From: Nonlabens sp. YIK11
Lineage (GTDB): Bacteria; Bacteroidota; Bacteroidia; Flavobacteriales; Flavobacteriaceae
DNA length: 64,000 nucleotides
NCBI RefSeq assembly: GCF_001413925.1
Contig: NZ_LBMJ01000001.1
Span: forward strand, 3,167,499-3,231,498
Direction: 5' to 3'
The notes below the pieces were generated by a model, which ran no database searches, was not told the origin of the DNA, and saw only the letters and a program-made list of their open reading frames with translations. Shown one piece after another: positions 54,827 to 63,566 of this stretch (position 1 is the stretch's first letter; the number at the start of each line of letters is the position of its first letter). The translations under genes were made by a program, and so were the position numbers.

Positions 54827-56806
54827 TTAATTGATAGCCTCACGCTTTAATCGAATCGCTTTCATGTAACGATTCATTTCCTTTTTTACTTTAGGAGCAA
54901 GAAGCACGATACCAATCATGTTAGGCACCATCATAGAGAAAATCATCGCATCTGAGAAGCCGATAACGTTTCCTAAGCTTGCTGCAGACCCTACGACTAC
55001 AAAAATACAGAACAAGATTTTGTAGGTATATTCTGTCCTACTGGTTCTACCAAATAGATAAGCCCAAGCCTGGTAACCATAGTAGGACCAAGAAATCATG
55101 GTGGAAAAGGCAAACATTACTACTGCTAGGGTCAATACATATGGGAACCAACTTATTACAGAACCAAATGCATCTGAAGTCAACAAGATGGCATCTGCAT
55201 CTGCAAGACCAGCGTTTGCTGGATCGACATTTCCAGTGATAATCAATACCACCGCTGTCATCGTACAAACTACTACGGTATCAATGAATGGCTCCAATAA
55301 TGCTACGAGACCTTCACTTGCAGGATATTTTGTTCTTACCGCAGAGTGTGCAATGGAAGCAGATCCAACACCAGCCTCATTTGAGAATGCTGCTCTTCTA
55401 AATCCTTGTACTAAAACACCAATGGCTCCACCAGCAACACCTTCTGGACTAAATGCTCCATCGATGATCTCTGTAAATGCAAATCCTATTAGGTCATAAT
55501 TAGCTATGATCACCCAGATGGCCGCCCCAACATAAATTACTACCATGAATGGTACAATTTTGTCTGTCACTTTTGCAATGGATTTGATACCACCAATGAT
55601 GACGATACCCACAAAAATGGCCATCAATAATCCAAATACCCAACGATATCCAAACATGAAGGATTCTGATCCACCTGTAATATTTTCGACCATTTGTGCT
55701 GCCTGGTTGGCCTGGAACATGTTACCACCACCAAAGGATCCACCAATACACATAATCGCAAAAAGAACAGCAAGAACTTTACCTAATCCAGCAAGACCCA
55801 TGGATCTCAAACCTTTAGTCAAATAATACATGGGACCACCATAAACGGTTCCATCTGGACCTACATCACGATATTTTACACCTAGAGTACACTCTACAAA
55901 CTTAGAAGCCATCCCTAGAAATCCTGCAACGATCATCCAGAAGGTTGCTCCTGCACCACCTACAGAAACTGCGATGGCAACACCTGCAATATTTCCTAAA
56001 CCTACGGTTGCAGAGAGTGCCGCGGTTAAAGCTTGAAAGTGACTAACCTCACCATCAGAACTTTCATCCCTAATGGTGTCCTTAATATCTCCATCGACAG
56101 TGATCTCGTCACTTACCTCGTCAATATGATCTTCAAGACTGTCTACCTTATTAATGTCAACACCGTTGGCAATACCATCTTCTCCATAAAGCATTTCTGC
56201 TCCATGCTTTTCAATGTCCTCGTATTTACCACGAACCACCTGAATGGCTCTCCAAATCCCTGAAAAGTTGATAAATTTAAAATATATCGTAAAGAAGAGC
56301 GCTCCTAGGATTAATGGGAAAAGCACCCAATAAACTCTAGTAAATGGTGCAGAGGCTACAATTTCCACACTAGAACCTGGAACTATATCCGTTGTTGCGA
56401 TTTTGAATGTACCGCCGTCAACAACAATATTTGGATTAGCTGTTTTGAGCTCAATCTCCTCTGCGATTTGATCTCCAGAAAGAGAAATTCTGTTGACGTT
56501 AAGAGAATCGTTTTCTAAAGTATATCTAACACCATCTGGGGCATTGAAACTAGGTACCGCAAAACGATCATCTGGATCACGTATCGCGAGTCTATCAAGA
56601 ACATCCAGTTCAATAGTCATTTCATCTTCAACCGTTCCCATTGGAATTTGATAAAAGACTCCTGCGACATAATCACCAGTGGCCCAACCAAAGGCGTCAT
56701 CTATCTTTTCGTCAATTCCTTTTTCTTCTTGTTGCTCTTGTGCAAACACAGCCGTTGAGAGCATCAATGCCATTAGCGATAGGACAATTTTGTTAAGATT
56801 TTTCAT
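54827..56806 (-). CDS. Sodium:alanine/amino-acid symporter (AGCS family) with extra N-terminal domain
   Basis: The 659-residue inner-membrane transporter couples sodium entry to uptake of alanine, glycine or similar amino acids. The AGCS core begins near residue 255 ([25 protein letters not shown]) and includes GGPMYYL and [14 protein letters not shown]. In front there is a cleavable signal peptide (1-22), about 130 residues of predicted extracytoplasmic sequence, one membrane span (about 157-177) and a very acidic stretch (about 200-250). Typical family members have 450-500 residues. The long form is known in flavobacteria; what the extra domain does is not known. It appears to head a unit with the two following genes. 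Confidence 0.9.
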   Translation of the reverse strand: MKNLNKIVLSLMALMLSTAVFAQEQQEEKGIDEKIDDAFGWATGDYVAGVFYQIPMGTVEDEMTIELDVLDRLAIRDPDDRFAVPSFNAPDGVRYTLENDSLNVNRISLSGDQIAEEIELKTANPNIVVDGGTFKIATTDIVPGSSVEIVASAPFTRVYWVLFPLILGALFFTIYFKFINFSGIWRAIQVVRGKYEDIEKHGAEMLYGEDGIANGVDINKVDSLEDHIDEVSDEITVDGDIKDTIRDESSDGEVSHFQALTAALSATVGLGNIAGVAIAVSVGGAGATFWMIVAGFLGMASKFVECTLGVKYRDVGPDGTVYGGPMYYLTKGLRSMGLAGLGKVLAVLFAIMCIGGSFGGGNMFQANQAAQMVENITGGSESFMFGYRWVFGLLMAIFVGIVIIGGIKSIAKVTDKIVPFMVVIYVGAAIWVIIANYDLIGFAFTEIIDGAFSPEGVAGGAIGVLVQGFRRAAFSNEAGVGSASIAHSAVRTKYPASEGLVALLEPFIDTVVVCTMTAVVLIITGNVDPANAGLADADAILLTSDAFGSVISWFPYVLTLAVVMFAFSTMISWSYYGYQAWAYLFGRTSRTEYTYKILFCIFVVVGSAASLGNVIGFSDAMIFSMMVPNMIGIVLLAPKVKKEMNRYMKAIRLKREAIN

Positions 56807-56900
56807 CTATTAAGAACTCGTTTTTTTGATTAAGCAAGCAAGATGCATAAAAATCTTGCCTTTTAAAAGTTTTGTTAAGAAATAGTAAAGCTATAGCAGG

Positions 56901-57902
56901 CTACTCGTGAATTCGATAAGATTTTTGTAGCTGGGCAATCTGTTGGGAATTTCCCACAACGATGATTTTAGACCCAGTACCAATGACGGTTTCTGGACTT
57001 GGATTTACTACATATTCTCCGTCAGGAGATTTGTACCCTATAATAGTACAGCCCGTTTTTTGACGCAGGTTGAGATCGATGATAGTACATTTATTCTGGT
57101 GGTCAAACATCTGCTCAAATGAGACCTGTTCCAGATTGACTCCATCATCACCACCATAGCTCAAATTATCCCAGAATTCAATCAAATCCGGACTTACAAT
57201 TAGTGATGCCATATGCTGGCCTCCTATTTGGTCTGGAAGTATGACATTGTCAGCACCAGCGAGTTTTAGTTTTTTATAACTGGTTTCTTCACTGGCTCTA
57301 GAAATGATTTTGAGATCCTTATTTAGCTGTCTAGCACTCAAAACAATAAAAAGATTGTCTGCATCGTCTGGAAGTGCCGTAATCAGAACAGATGCCTTAT
57401 CTATCCCAGCAGATTGTAATACCTCATCCTCATTAGCATTACCGCGGTAGAAATACTTGTTATCGAGCTGGCAATCATCAATCACCTGTTGATCCTTTTC
57501 AATGATTATGAAATCACGCTTGTAATCCTGTAGTTTAGCCACTGCCTGTTTCCCATTACGGCCGTAGCCGCAAACGATGATGTGATTTTCCATAGAGTTA
57601 AGATATTTTTTCTTTTCGCGAGCTCTTCTTGCCTGTAGCGAGTTTCTAGTTAGCAGATATTCGGAAATTACAGATACTGAATAACCCACTATCACCACAC
57701 TAGTCAAGATGATGAATATGGTGAATAGTTTAGCTTCTGGACTAGGATCTCCTATCTCACGATAACCAACGGTTGTAATAGTGATCACCGTCATGTACAA
57801 GGCATCAATCCATGACAAGCCCAGCATGAATTTATACCCTAAACAACCCGTTACCATGACCGAGGTTAGAAGGCTTATCGCTATCGTTATTTTGTTACGC
57901 AT
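56901..57902 (-). CDS. Potassium channel with RCK (TrkA-N/TrkA-C) domains
   Basis: 333 residues. Two transmembrane helices (about 6-27 and 60-83) flank a pore loop with the filter TTVGYREIG (44-51). The canonical TVGYGD is changed to TVGYRE, a variation also seen in some other bacterial channels. A linker of basic helices leads to a Rossmann-like TrkA-N domain (ENHIIVCGYGRNGKQ, about 111-125) and a TrkA-C domain near the C-terminus (TGCTIIGYKSPDGEYVVNP). Ligand gating by nucleotide or cation is usual in the family. It lies 8 bp behind the PspC-like gene. Confidence 0.87.
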   Translation of the reverse strand: MRNKITIAISLLTSVMVTGCLGYKFMLGLSWIDALYMTVITITTVGYREIGDPSPEAKLFTIFIILTSVVIVGYSVSVISEYLLTRNSLQARRAREKKKYLNSMENHIIVCGYGRNGKQAVAKLQDYKRDFIIIEKDQQVIDDCQLDNKYFYRGNANEDEVLQSAGIDKASVLITALPDDADNLFIVLSARQLNKDLKIISRASEETSYKKLKLAGADNVILPDQIGGQHMASLIVSPDLIEFWDNLSYGGDDGVNLEQVSFEQMFDHQNKCTIIDLNLRQKTGCTIIGYKSPDGEYVVNPSPETVIGTGSKIIVVGNSQQIAQLQKSYRIHE

Positions 57903-57910
57903 AGTGGTGC

Positions 57911-58138
57911 CTATAAATCAAAAACAGAACTGCGTTTGACATAAATCAAATCCTTTATGCGCAACCAAAACGCCATGATCAAATAAACTGCAAATCCAGC
58001 TCCTAGAGTAGCAAATGTAAAATAGATGAATGTGATGCGCACATTACGTGCACGCATGCCCAATCGGTCTGCCATACGTGTGCTCACATAGAAACCATAC
58101 TTTTCCATGTAATGCCTTAATTCTGTAACAACGCCCAT
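57911..58138 (-). CDS. PspC domain-containing small membrane protein
   Basis: A 75-residue protein with a PspC-like pattern: RMADRLGMRARNVRITFIYFTFATLGAGFAVYLIMAFWL. It has one membrane helix (about 38-58) and a basic tail. PspC proteins take part in membrane-stress responses, though many stand-alone copies have no known role. It lies 37 bp behind DUF2851 and 8 bp before the K+ channel gene, so these three form one minus-strand operon. Confidence 0.82.
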   Translation of the reverse strand: MGVVTELRHYMEKYGFYVSTRMADRLGMRARNVRITFIYFTFATLGAGFAVYLIMAFWLRIKDLIYVKRSSVFDL

Positions 58139-58175
58139 ATGTCAAATGTACTCTATAGAACCTAATATTTCCTAG

Positions 58176-59447
58176 CTATTGACCGCTCATTAATCGTACA
58201 CCTATATCGCATTTAAGACATAAATTCAGATCACAATAATTGGGTTTGAGCTGCAGCACAGCCTGAGATTCCAGAGCAGTTTTAATGCCAATCAATTTTT
58301 TGAATCCTTGTGTCACGGTATTTTTTTCCATAGGGATATCTCTTATGATTCCCAGCAATTCATCGGTTGTATCTTTTCCATGATGGCGAGCATAGGCAAA
58401 TTTGATGGGCACGATGCAATTGATGATCAACAGGTCGATAAAGGATTGTGTTAAGACCTTTTCTCTAGATTCGGTTTGTTTGTCAAATACATGATGTGTG
58501 TCCCAATATTTTGCAGCTTTCACGTCAAACAGCGCGCTAATTTCTGCTTTGGATTTCGCCAAAATGACCTGAGCAAGCAGCATAGGATTTCTATGATACA
58601 ACATAGCAAGTTGAGATAGGCGAATGGTTGGATAATTTGCTGGTCGCAACCTGAAAAACTTTAAATCTGTTGGTATAGGTTTTAATCGAAATTTCGCTTT
58701 CGCGAAAGCGAACTCCTTCTCAAGTAGGCTAAAATATCGATCTTCTCGCGGTGTGTCCAGCAATCCCGATAAGCCCATCAAAACAGATTCCAGCTGGAAA
58801 GCGTCGGCAGCCAGTTTACGCACTACAGATTGATCCATAGCCGTTGCGATTTGCTCAAAAGCATCTGCATTTACCTTAGTCCCAAAACTGCGCGCCAGCA
58901 TTTGGAAAAAGGTGGCTTCCCAGTCATTATTGTTCTGTTTCAGGCTTTTCTCTATGCGACGGTAACGCTGCTCCAGTCGCTGAATGTAGACCTTTTCCAG
59001 CCACATATCAACCTGAAAAGAATCCACCTGATGGATGAGTTTCTCACAATTGATGAATTGATCATTTTTGTAGGCGAATAGCTTTGTGTAGGTGAGAATC
59101 GCGTCATCAGGCACGTATGTCGATACCTCAAGGACTGGTATATCGATCTCACTGCGCCTCGTGATCTCTGCATCGTGCTTCCAGACCACGTGTAGGATGA
59201 CGTTGTCATAAGCTGGATCATCATCATGGCCATGCTTATACCAGTCACTGGATTTTACATGCATCTCTACATTTCCAGCCCATAACTGACCATCGATCTC
59301 GACCTGTGCATTGAAAAAATCTGGTCCGGAATGGTGGTTATGATGCCCTAGGGTCTTGATCACTACCAATTGATCCTTAGTGGTACGCAGCTGTAGACCA
59401 CTTAACTTTTTGAACTTCCAGAGGTAATGGATAAAATCTTCCCGCAT
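58176..59447 (-). CDS. DUF2851 family protein
   Basis: A 423-residue cytosolic protein of the Bacteroidota-typical DUF2851 family. The conserved start MREDFIHYLWKFKKL is followed by GHHNHHSGPDFFNAQVEIDGQLWAGNVEMH, rich in His and Asp and suggestive of metal or nucleic-acid handling. The C-terminus holds a cluster of cysteines (YCDLNLCLKCDIG). Function is not established. It heads the operon with the PspC-like and K+ channel genes. A palindrome copy (58695-58710) encodes AFAKA in EFAFAKAKF. The upstream region is occupied by a 7-bp minisatellite. Confidence 0.87.
   Translation of the reverse strand: MREDFIHYLWKFKKLSGLQLRTTKDQLVVIKTLGHHNHHSGPDFFNAQVEIDGQLWAGNVEMHVKSSDWYKHGHDDDPAYDNVILHVVWKHDAEITRRSEIDIPVLEVSTYVPDDAILTYTKLFAYKNDQFINCEKLIHQVDSFQVDMWLEKVYIQRLEQRYRRIEKSLKQNNNDWEATFFQMLARSFGTKVNADAFEQIATAMDQSVVRKLAADAFQLESVLMGLSGLLDTPREDRYFSLLEKEFAFAKAKFRLKPIPTDLKFFRLRPANYPTIRLSQLAMLYHRNPMLLAQVILAKSKAEISALFDVKAAKYWDTHHVFDKQTESREKVLTQSFIDLLIINCIVPIKFAYARHHGKDTTDELLGIIRDIPMEKNTVTQGFKKLIGIKTALESQAVLQLKPNYCDLNLCLKCDIGVRLMSGQ
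58695..58710. repeat. 16-bp palindrome, copy inside the DUF2851 gene
   Basis: Perfect copy with GAACT flank on the + strand. Read as AFAKA. Confidence 0.95.
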
Positions 59448-59497
59448 GTGCCACTAGGTGAATGGACTAAGTTAAGAAGTTTTAGGATTTACAGCTC

Positions 59498-59720
59498 GAG
59501 GTATGAGGAATGAGGAATGAGGAATGAGGAATGAGGAATGAGGAATGAGGAATGAGGAATGAGGAATGAGGAATGAGGAATGAGAATGAGGAATGAGGAA
59601 TGAGGAATGAGGAATGAGGAATGAGGAATGAGGAATGAGGAATGAGGAATGAGGAATGAGGAATGAGGAATGAGGAATGAGGAATGAGGAAATGAGGAAT
59701 GAGGAATGAGGAATGAGGAA
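59498..59720. repeat. 7-bp minisatellite (GAGGAAT)n, about 32 copies
   Basis: Near-perfect head-to-tail copies of GAGGAAT fill 223 bp. There is a variant first unit (GAGGTAT), one unit shortened by a base (near 59582) and one with an extra A (near 59690). It lies 51 bp upstream of the DUF2851 start codon. The top strand has a stop in every frame; the bottom strand stays open in all three. Confidence 0.95.
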
Positions 59721-59816
59721 AATTTAAAAAATCGTGCTCACAAACTTGTGCTTAGCTCTAGTGAATTTGAGAGTTATGCAAATTTTTGGGCTTGGGAACT
59801 GAAAATAGACAATCGG

Positions 59817-59883
59817 CCAACTGGCAACAGGTAACCGACAACTGGTAACTGATAACTAAAAACTGGCAACGGGCAACAGGCAA
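59817..59883. repeat. Degenerate short repeats of AACTGGCAAC type
   Basis: About seven imperfect direct copies of a 7-10 bp motif (CAACTGGCAACAGG, GACAACTGGTAACTG and similar) follow the cysteine-synthase stop codon on the minus strand. The sequence between these copies and the minisatellite (about 59721-59816) shows nothing recognisable. Confidence 0.7.
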
Positions 59884-59884
59884 T

Positions 59885-60872
59885 TTACTCCAGCCAGCCT
59901 TTCTCTGCCATCCATTCATCATTAAAGAATTTACCAACGTATCTGGAACCATGATCATGGTAAAGAATGACGACAACATCATCTTTGGTAAATCCAACTT
60001 CTTCATGAATTTGCAACAATCCTTTGATGGCTGCGCCGGCACTGTTCCCCAGAAACATTCCTTCTTCTTTGGCCAGACGACGCGTGTAGACAGCCGCATC
60101 CTTGTCAGTGACTTTAGTAAAGCCATCGATCACTTCAAAACGCACGTTTTTGGGCAAGATATCCTCGCCTATTCCTTCGGTGACGTATGGGTAGATCTCA
60201 TTCTCGTCAAAAATTCCGGTTTCGTGGTATTTTTTAAATACAGATCCATAGGTATCGATTCCCCAAATCTTAATATCAGGATTCTTGCCTTTCAAATAGG
60301 TCCCTACACCAGAAATGGTACCACCAGTACCGACTCCTACTACAAAATGCGTCACTTTACCATCAGTCTGTTCCCAGATCTCTGGACCAGTATTCATGTA
60401 GTGCGCTTTACAATTCGACGGGTTGTCATACTGATTCACGTACCAAGAGTTAGGAATTTCCTCGCTCAACCTCTTGCTGGTGGAATAATAGGATTGCGGA
60501 TCGTCTGGAGCTACATCGGTTGGGCATACATGCACCTCTGCGCCTACCGCGCGTAGTATGTCCATTTTTTCTTTGGATTGCTTATCGCTCAACACACAGA
60601 TCAATTTGTATCCCTTTATGATCGCAGCCAGCGCAAGACCCATTCCTGTGTTACCGCTGGTTCCCTCAATAATTGTCCCACCTGGTTTTAGACGGCCGTC
60701 AGCCTCTGCATCTTCAATCATCATGAGTCCCATGCGATCTTTAACGCTGTTGCCTGGATTGAAGGTTTCATATTTGGCCAGAACCAGACAAGGTAGGTCC
60801 TCAACCAACTTATTCATTTTTTATCAAAGGCGTGTTGCCTATAGTTTCCAGTATATTTTCAGCGTACTTCAT
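59885..60872 (-). CDS. Cysteine synthase / cystathionine beta-synthase family PLP enzyme, frameshifted near the N-terminus
   Basis: A fold-type II PLP enzyme making cysteine or cystathionine from an activated serine and a sulfur donor. The PLP-lysine motif NPGNSVKDR, the phosphate loop GTSGNTG and GVGTGGTISGVG are intact. The in-frame ATG at 60817 gives 310 residues but omits the family's usual beginning. That beginning (MKYAENILETIGNTPLIK) is encoded just upstream from 60872 in another frame. A run of six As (60817-60822) separates the two, and one A fewer would join them as ...PLIKMNKLVED. A possible -7 box at 60890-60897 supports the upstream start. It is a real frameshift, a sequencing error or slippage; the gene is otherwise intact. 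Confidence 0.83.
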
Positions 60873-60889
60873 GATCTTATTTTGCGCTG

Positions 60890-60897
60890 CAAATTTA
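60890..60897 (-). promoter_or_regulatory. Possible -7 box of the cysteine-synthase-family gene
   Basis: Minus-strand TAAATTTG fits TAnnTTTG and lies 17 bp ahead of the upstream ATG at 60872. No TTG at proper spacing was found. Confidence 0.35.
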
Positions 60898-60965
60898 GGA
60901 TTTTGCAGCAAGGTTTGCAGGTAAAACCTACAGCTTATTTCTATGGTTAGGAAGGTTGATGGTTT

Positions 60966-61002
60966 CGCTTTCCTGCCTGACCGGCAGGCAGGCGCGAAAG
61001 CG
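60966..61002. repeat. 16-bp palindrome split by a 21-bp inverted-repeat insertion
   Basis: CGCTTTC (60966-60972) and GCGAAAGCG (60994-61002) are the two parts of the common palindrome. They are separated by 21 bp (60973-60993) that, with the base before it, contains the inverted repeat CCTGCCTG / CAGGCAGG. The usual GAACT flank follows. Confidence 0.85.
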
Positions 61003-61015
61003 AACTAAAAACTTT

Positions 61016-62250
61016 CTATTCAAAACGCATCGCCTTGACTGGCGAGATGCGACTAACGATATAGGTAGGAATGATAAGCACCAGCAGGCAAATCACAAAA
61101 GTGCCCGCGTTGAGCACCAGCACGTGCCACCAAGAGATGTACACAGGAGCTTCGGTTACGTAATAGGTCGATGGATCCAGCGTGAGCGGTGCAAAAAAGT
61201 ATTGTAATCCTACCAAGCCCAACCCAATCAGATTGCCCCAAAACAAGCCTCGCAGAATCAAGGTCATGGCATTGTAGAGAAATATTTTACGTACGGTCCA
61301 GTCTGTAGCGCCTAACGATTTAAGCAATCCAATCATACCAGTACGATCTAAAATAAGCACAAGCAAAGCGGTAATCATATTGATGATTCCAAACGATCAA
61401 AATAATCGCGATAATCCCGTAGACATTACTATCCAATAAAGCTAACCATTGAAAGATGGTTGGATACTGATCTTTAATAGTCCTGGCATCGAGAAGCTGC
61501 GGAACCTGTAAAAAGACGTTCCTTCCTATCTCATCAACGTTTCCAAAATCATCAATGAACACCTCAAATTTTCCTATCTCACTGTCATCCCATTTATTGA
61601 TTTTTTGAATGTTGCGTATGTCGCCTACAATGAATTTGGTATCATATTCGGCCAGGCCACTATCGTAAATGCCTATGACATTGAACGCCCGTGCAAGAGG
61701 TTTCTTCATTTTCCTTCATGAAATAGGTAGGTGCCTTATCTCCTACCTTGAGCTGTAAACGCCTTGCGATGTCATCAGAGATTAAAATATCTTTTGAGGT
61801 AGCCTCTTGAGATACATCTGGTAAAGATCCTTCAATCAGAAAATCTTTGAAGCTTTCCCAGCGGTAATCGGTTCCAACACCTTTAAGGATAACGCCTTCA
61901 AAATCTGTCGCCGTCCTGATCATGGCTCCTTTAGTCGCCACGGCTTGTACATGCGTGACCTGCGGCACACTTGTAAAATCAGGATAAAATTCTTGGTTGA
62001 TATCAATAGGCCTGACGGTCGTGATGGAGTTATTGCGATCAAATAGTGATATGGTAATGTCGCCATTGAAAGCGCTCACCTTTTCCCTAATCTTTTTTTG
62101 TAGGCCTACACCGGTCGCAACGGCGATGATCATTACAATCATTCCTATGGCAATGGCTGCAGTGGCGATTTTAATTATCGGCGCACTTACGCTATTTTTA
62201 TATTCTGTACTATGCTGTACGCGACGCGCTATGAAATACTCTAGATTCAA
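61016..62250 (-). pseudogene. FtsX/LolE-family ABC transporter permease, interrupted by two frameshifts
   Basis: The three overlapping frames make up one permease of about 410 residues. The N-terminal part (62250 to about 61710) has NLEYFIARR, TM1 (IIKIATAAIAIGMIVMIIAV) and an extracytoplasmic domain. The middle (about 61709-61394) has LARAFNVIGIYDSGL. The C-terminal part (about 61390-61016) has three transmembrane helices and GLLKSLGATDWTVRKIFL. Each junction is repaired by removing one base: an A from AAAA at 61709-61712 and a T from TTT at 61391-61393 (minus-strand bases). Family members move lipoproteins or other substrates out of the inner membrane. The N-terminal start is probably the TTG at 62250, since no ATG precedes the conserved start. 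It may be a true pseudogene or an intact gene with sequence errors. Confidence 0.78.
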
Positions 62251-63550
62251 TACTTTTCCTTCAATTTTCAAATATACCATAATAGCTTTTGCTTTGGTGC
62301 TTACTTCCTGCGATGCAGGCATCAATAACAAGAATAAAACGCAGCCCAATGATATCGTAGATCTGGATAACAACACAATTGATAGTACTAGATTGTTAAA
62401 GCCCTTGCAAAAAAAACCTATTCCTGCTGCAGACCAGCTGGAAACCTGGATTCAAAAGCTGAATGGCAAACGCGTTGCCATCGTGGGCAATCAAACCAGC
62501 GTTGTTAGCAGTAGTTCCATCAAAGAGCGCCGTACATGGGATCAAGCCATTAAAGTACGTTATGTTCATCTCGTGGACACGTTATTATCCAGAGGTGTAG
62601 CCGTAAAAAAAGTCTTTGCTCCAGAACATGGTTTTAGAGGTGATGCAGACGCTGGTGCCGCGATTGCAGATGGTGTGGACAAAAGGTCTGGCCTACCCAT
62701 TGTGTCATTATATGGCAGCAATAAAAAGCCTACCGCAGCACAGCTAGCAGATGTCGATGTGATACTGTTTGATATTCAAGACGTAGGCGCCAGGTTCTAC
62801 ACCTACATTTCTACCTTACACTATGTAATGGAAGCAGCTGCTGAGCAAAATAAAACGGTTTACATCCTAGACCGACCTAATCCCAATGGCCATTATGTAG
62901 ATGGTCCTATTCTCGATAGCGATCATAAGAGTTTTGTAGGCATGCATCCCGTACCAGTGGTACATGGCATGACCATAGGCGAGTATGCGCAAATGATCAA
63001 TGGTGAAGGCTGGCTGGAATACGGTAAAAAAGCAGATCTAATTGTGTTGCCTATAAAGGATTATACTCACGACACGCCATACGAGCTGCCCATCGCGCCA
63101 TCGCCTAATTTGCCTAATGCGCAGTCCATCAACTTATATCCCAGTTTGTGCTTTTTTGAGGGTACTGATGTAAGCGTAGGTCGCGGCACAGACATGCAAT
63201 TCCAAGTGTATGGCTCACCGTCACTGGCAAAATACCGAGACTTTGCTTTCACACCTACGCCCAATCGTGGTGCTAAAAGACCATTGTTCAACGGTAAAAA
63301 ATGCTTCGGTGTGGATTTGAGGGATTATCCCAAGCTGGATCGATTGAACCTGGAGTTTGTGGTAGACGCTTTCGCGAAAGCGCCCTACAAACAATCCTTC
63401 TTCAATTCCTTTTTTACAAAACTCGCAGGTACCGACCTATTGCAAAAACAGATCGAGAAAGGAATGAGTGCGGAAGAAATTGCAGCCACCTGGAAGGAAG
63501 GCCTTGAAGATTTTATGATCACCCGAGAGAAATACCTATTGTACGACTAA
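62231..63550 (+). CDS. namZ: Exo-beta-N-acetylmuramidase NamZ family (DUF1343, GH171) lipoprotein
   Basis: 439 residues from the ATG at 62231. The lipoprotein signal ends at LVLTSC. The DUF1343 core follows: RVAIVGNQTSVV, KKVFAPEHGFRGDADAGA, LPIVSLYG, LFDIQDVGARFYTYISTLHYVMEAA, ILDRPNPNG and VPVVHGMTIGEYAQMINGE. Characterised members remove terminal N-acetylmuramic acid from peptidoglycan fragments in cell-wall recycling. The open frame reaches back to 61997, but only the 62231 start gives a signal peptide. The first 20 bases overlap the divergent permease gene. A palindrome copy (63367-63382) encodes AFAKA in VDAFAKAP. Confidence 0.88.
   Translation: MKYSRFNTFPSIFKYTIIAFALVLTSCDAGINNKNKTQPNDIVDLDNNTIDSTRLLKPLQKKPIPAADQLETWIQKLNGKRVAIVGNQTSVVSSSSIKERRTWDQAIKVRYVHLVDTLLSRGVAVKKVFAPEHGFRGDADAGAAIADGVDKRSGLPIVSLYGSNKKPTAAQLADVDVILFDIQDVGARFYTYISTLHYVMEAAAEQNKTVYILDRPNPNGHYVDGPILDSDHKSFVGMHPVPVVHGMTIGEYAQMINGEGWLEYGKKADLIVLPIKDYTHDTPYELPIAPSPNLPNAQSINLYPSLCFFEGTDVSVGRGTDMQFQVYGSPSLAKYRDFAFTPTPNRGAKRPLFNGKKCFGVDLRDYPKLDRLNLEFVVDAFAKAPYKQSFFNSFFTKLAGTDLLQKQIEKGMSAEEIAATWKEGLEDFMITREKYLLYD
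63367..63382. repeat. 16-bp palindrome, copy inside namZ
   Basis: Perfect copy, read as AFAKA on the + strand. Confidence 0.95.
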
Positions 63551-63566
63551 CCAAAACTTTGTGCCT

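Noticed and set aside
59721..60126. Open frame of 122 residues behind the cysteine-synthase gene
   Set aside because: It overlaps the real gene in another frame and then runs through low-complexity repeats, so it is not credible as a protein.
61320..61709. A separate small gene of 129 residues between two other small genes
   Set aside because: Its sequence is the middle part of a single FtsX/LolE-type permease; the neighbours in other frames supply the missing ends.
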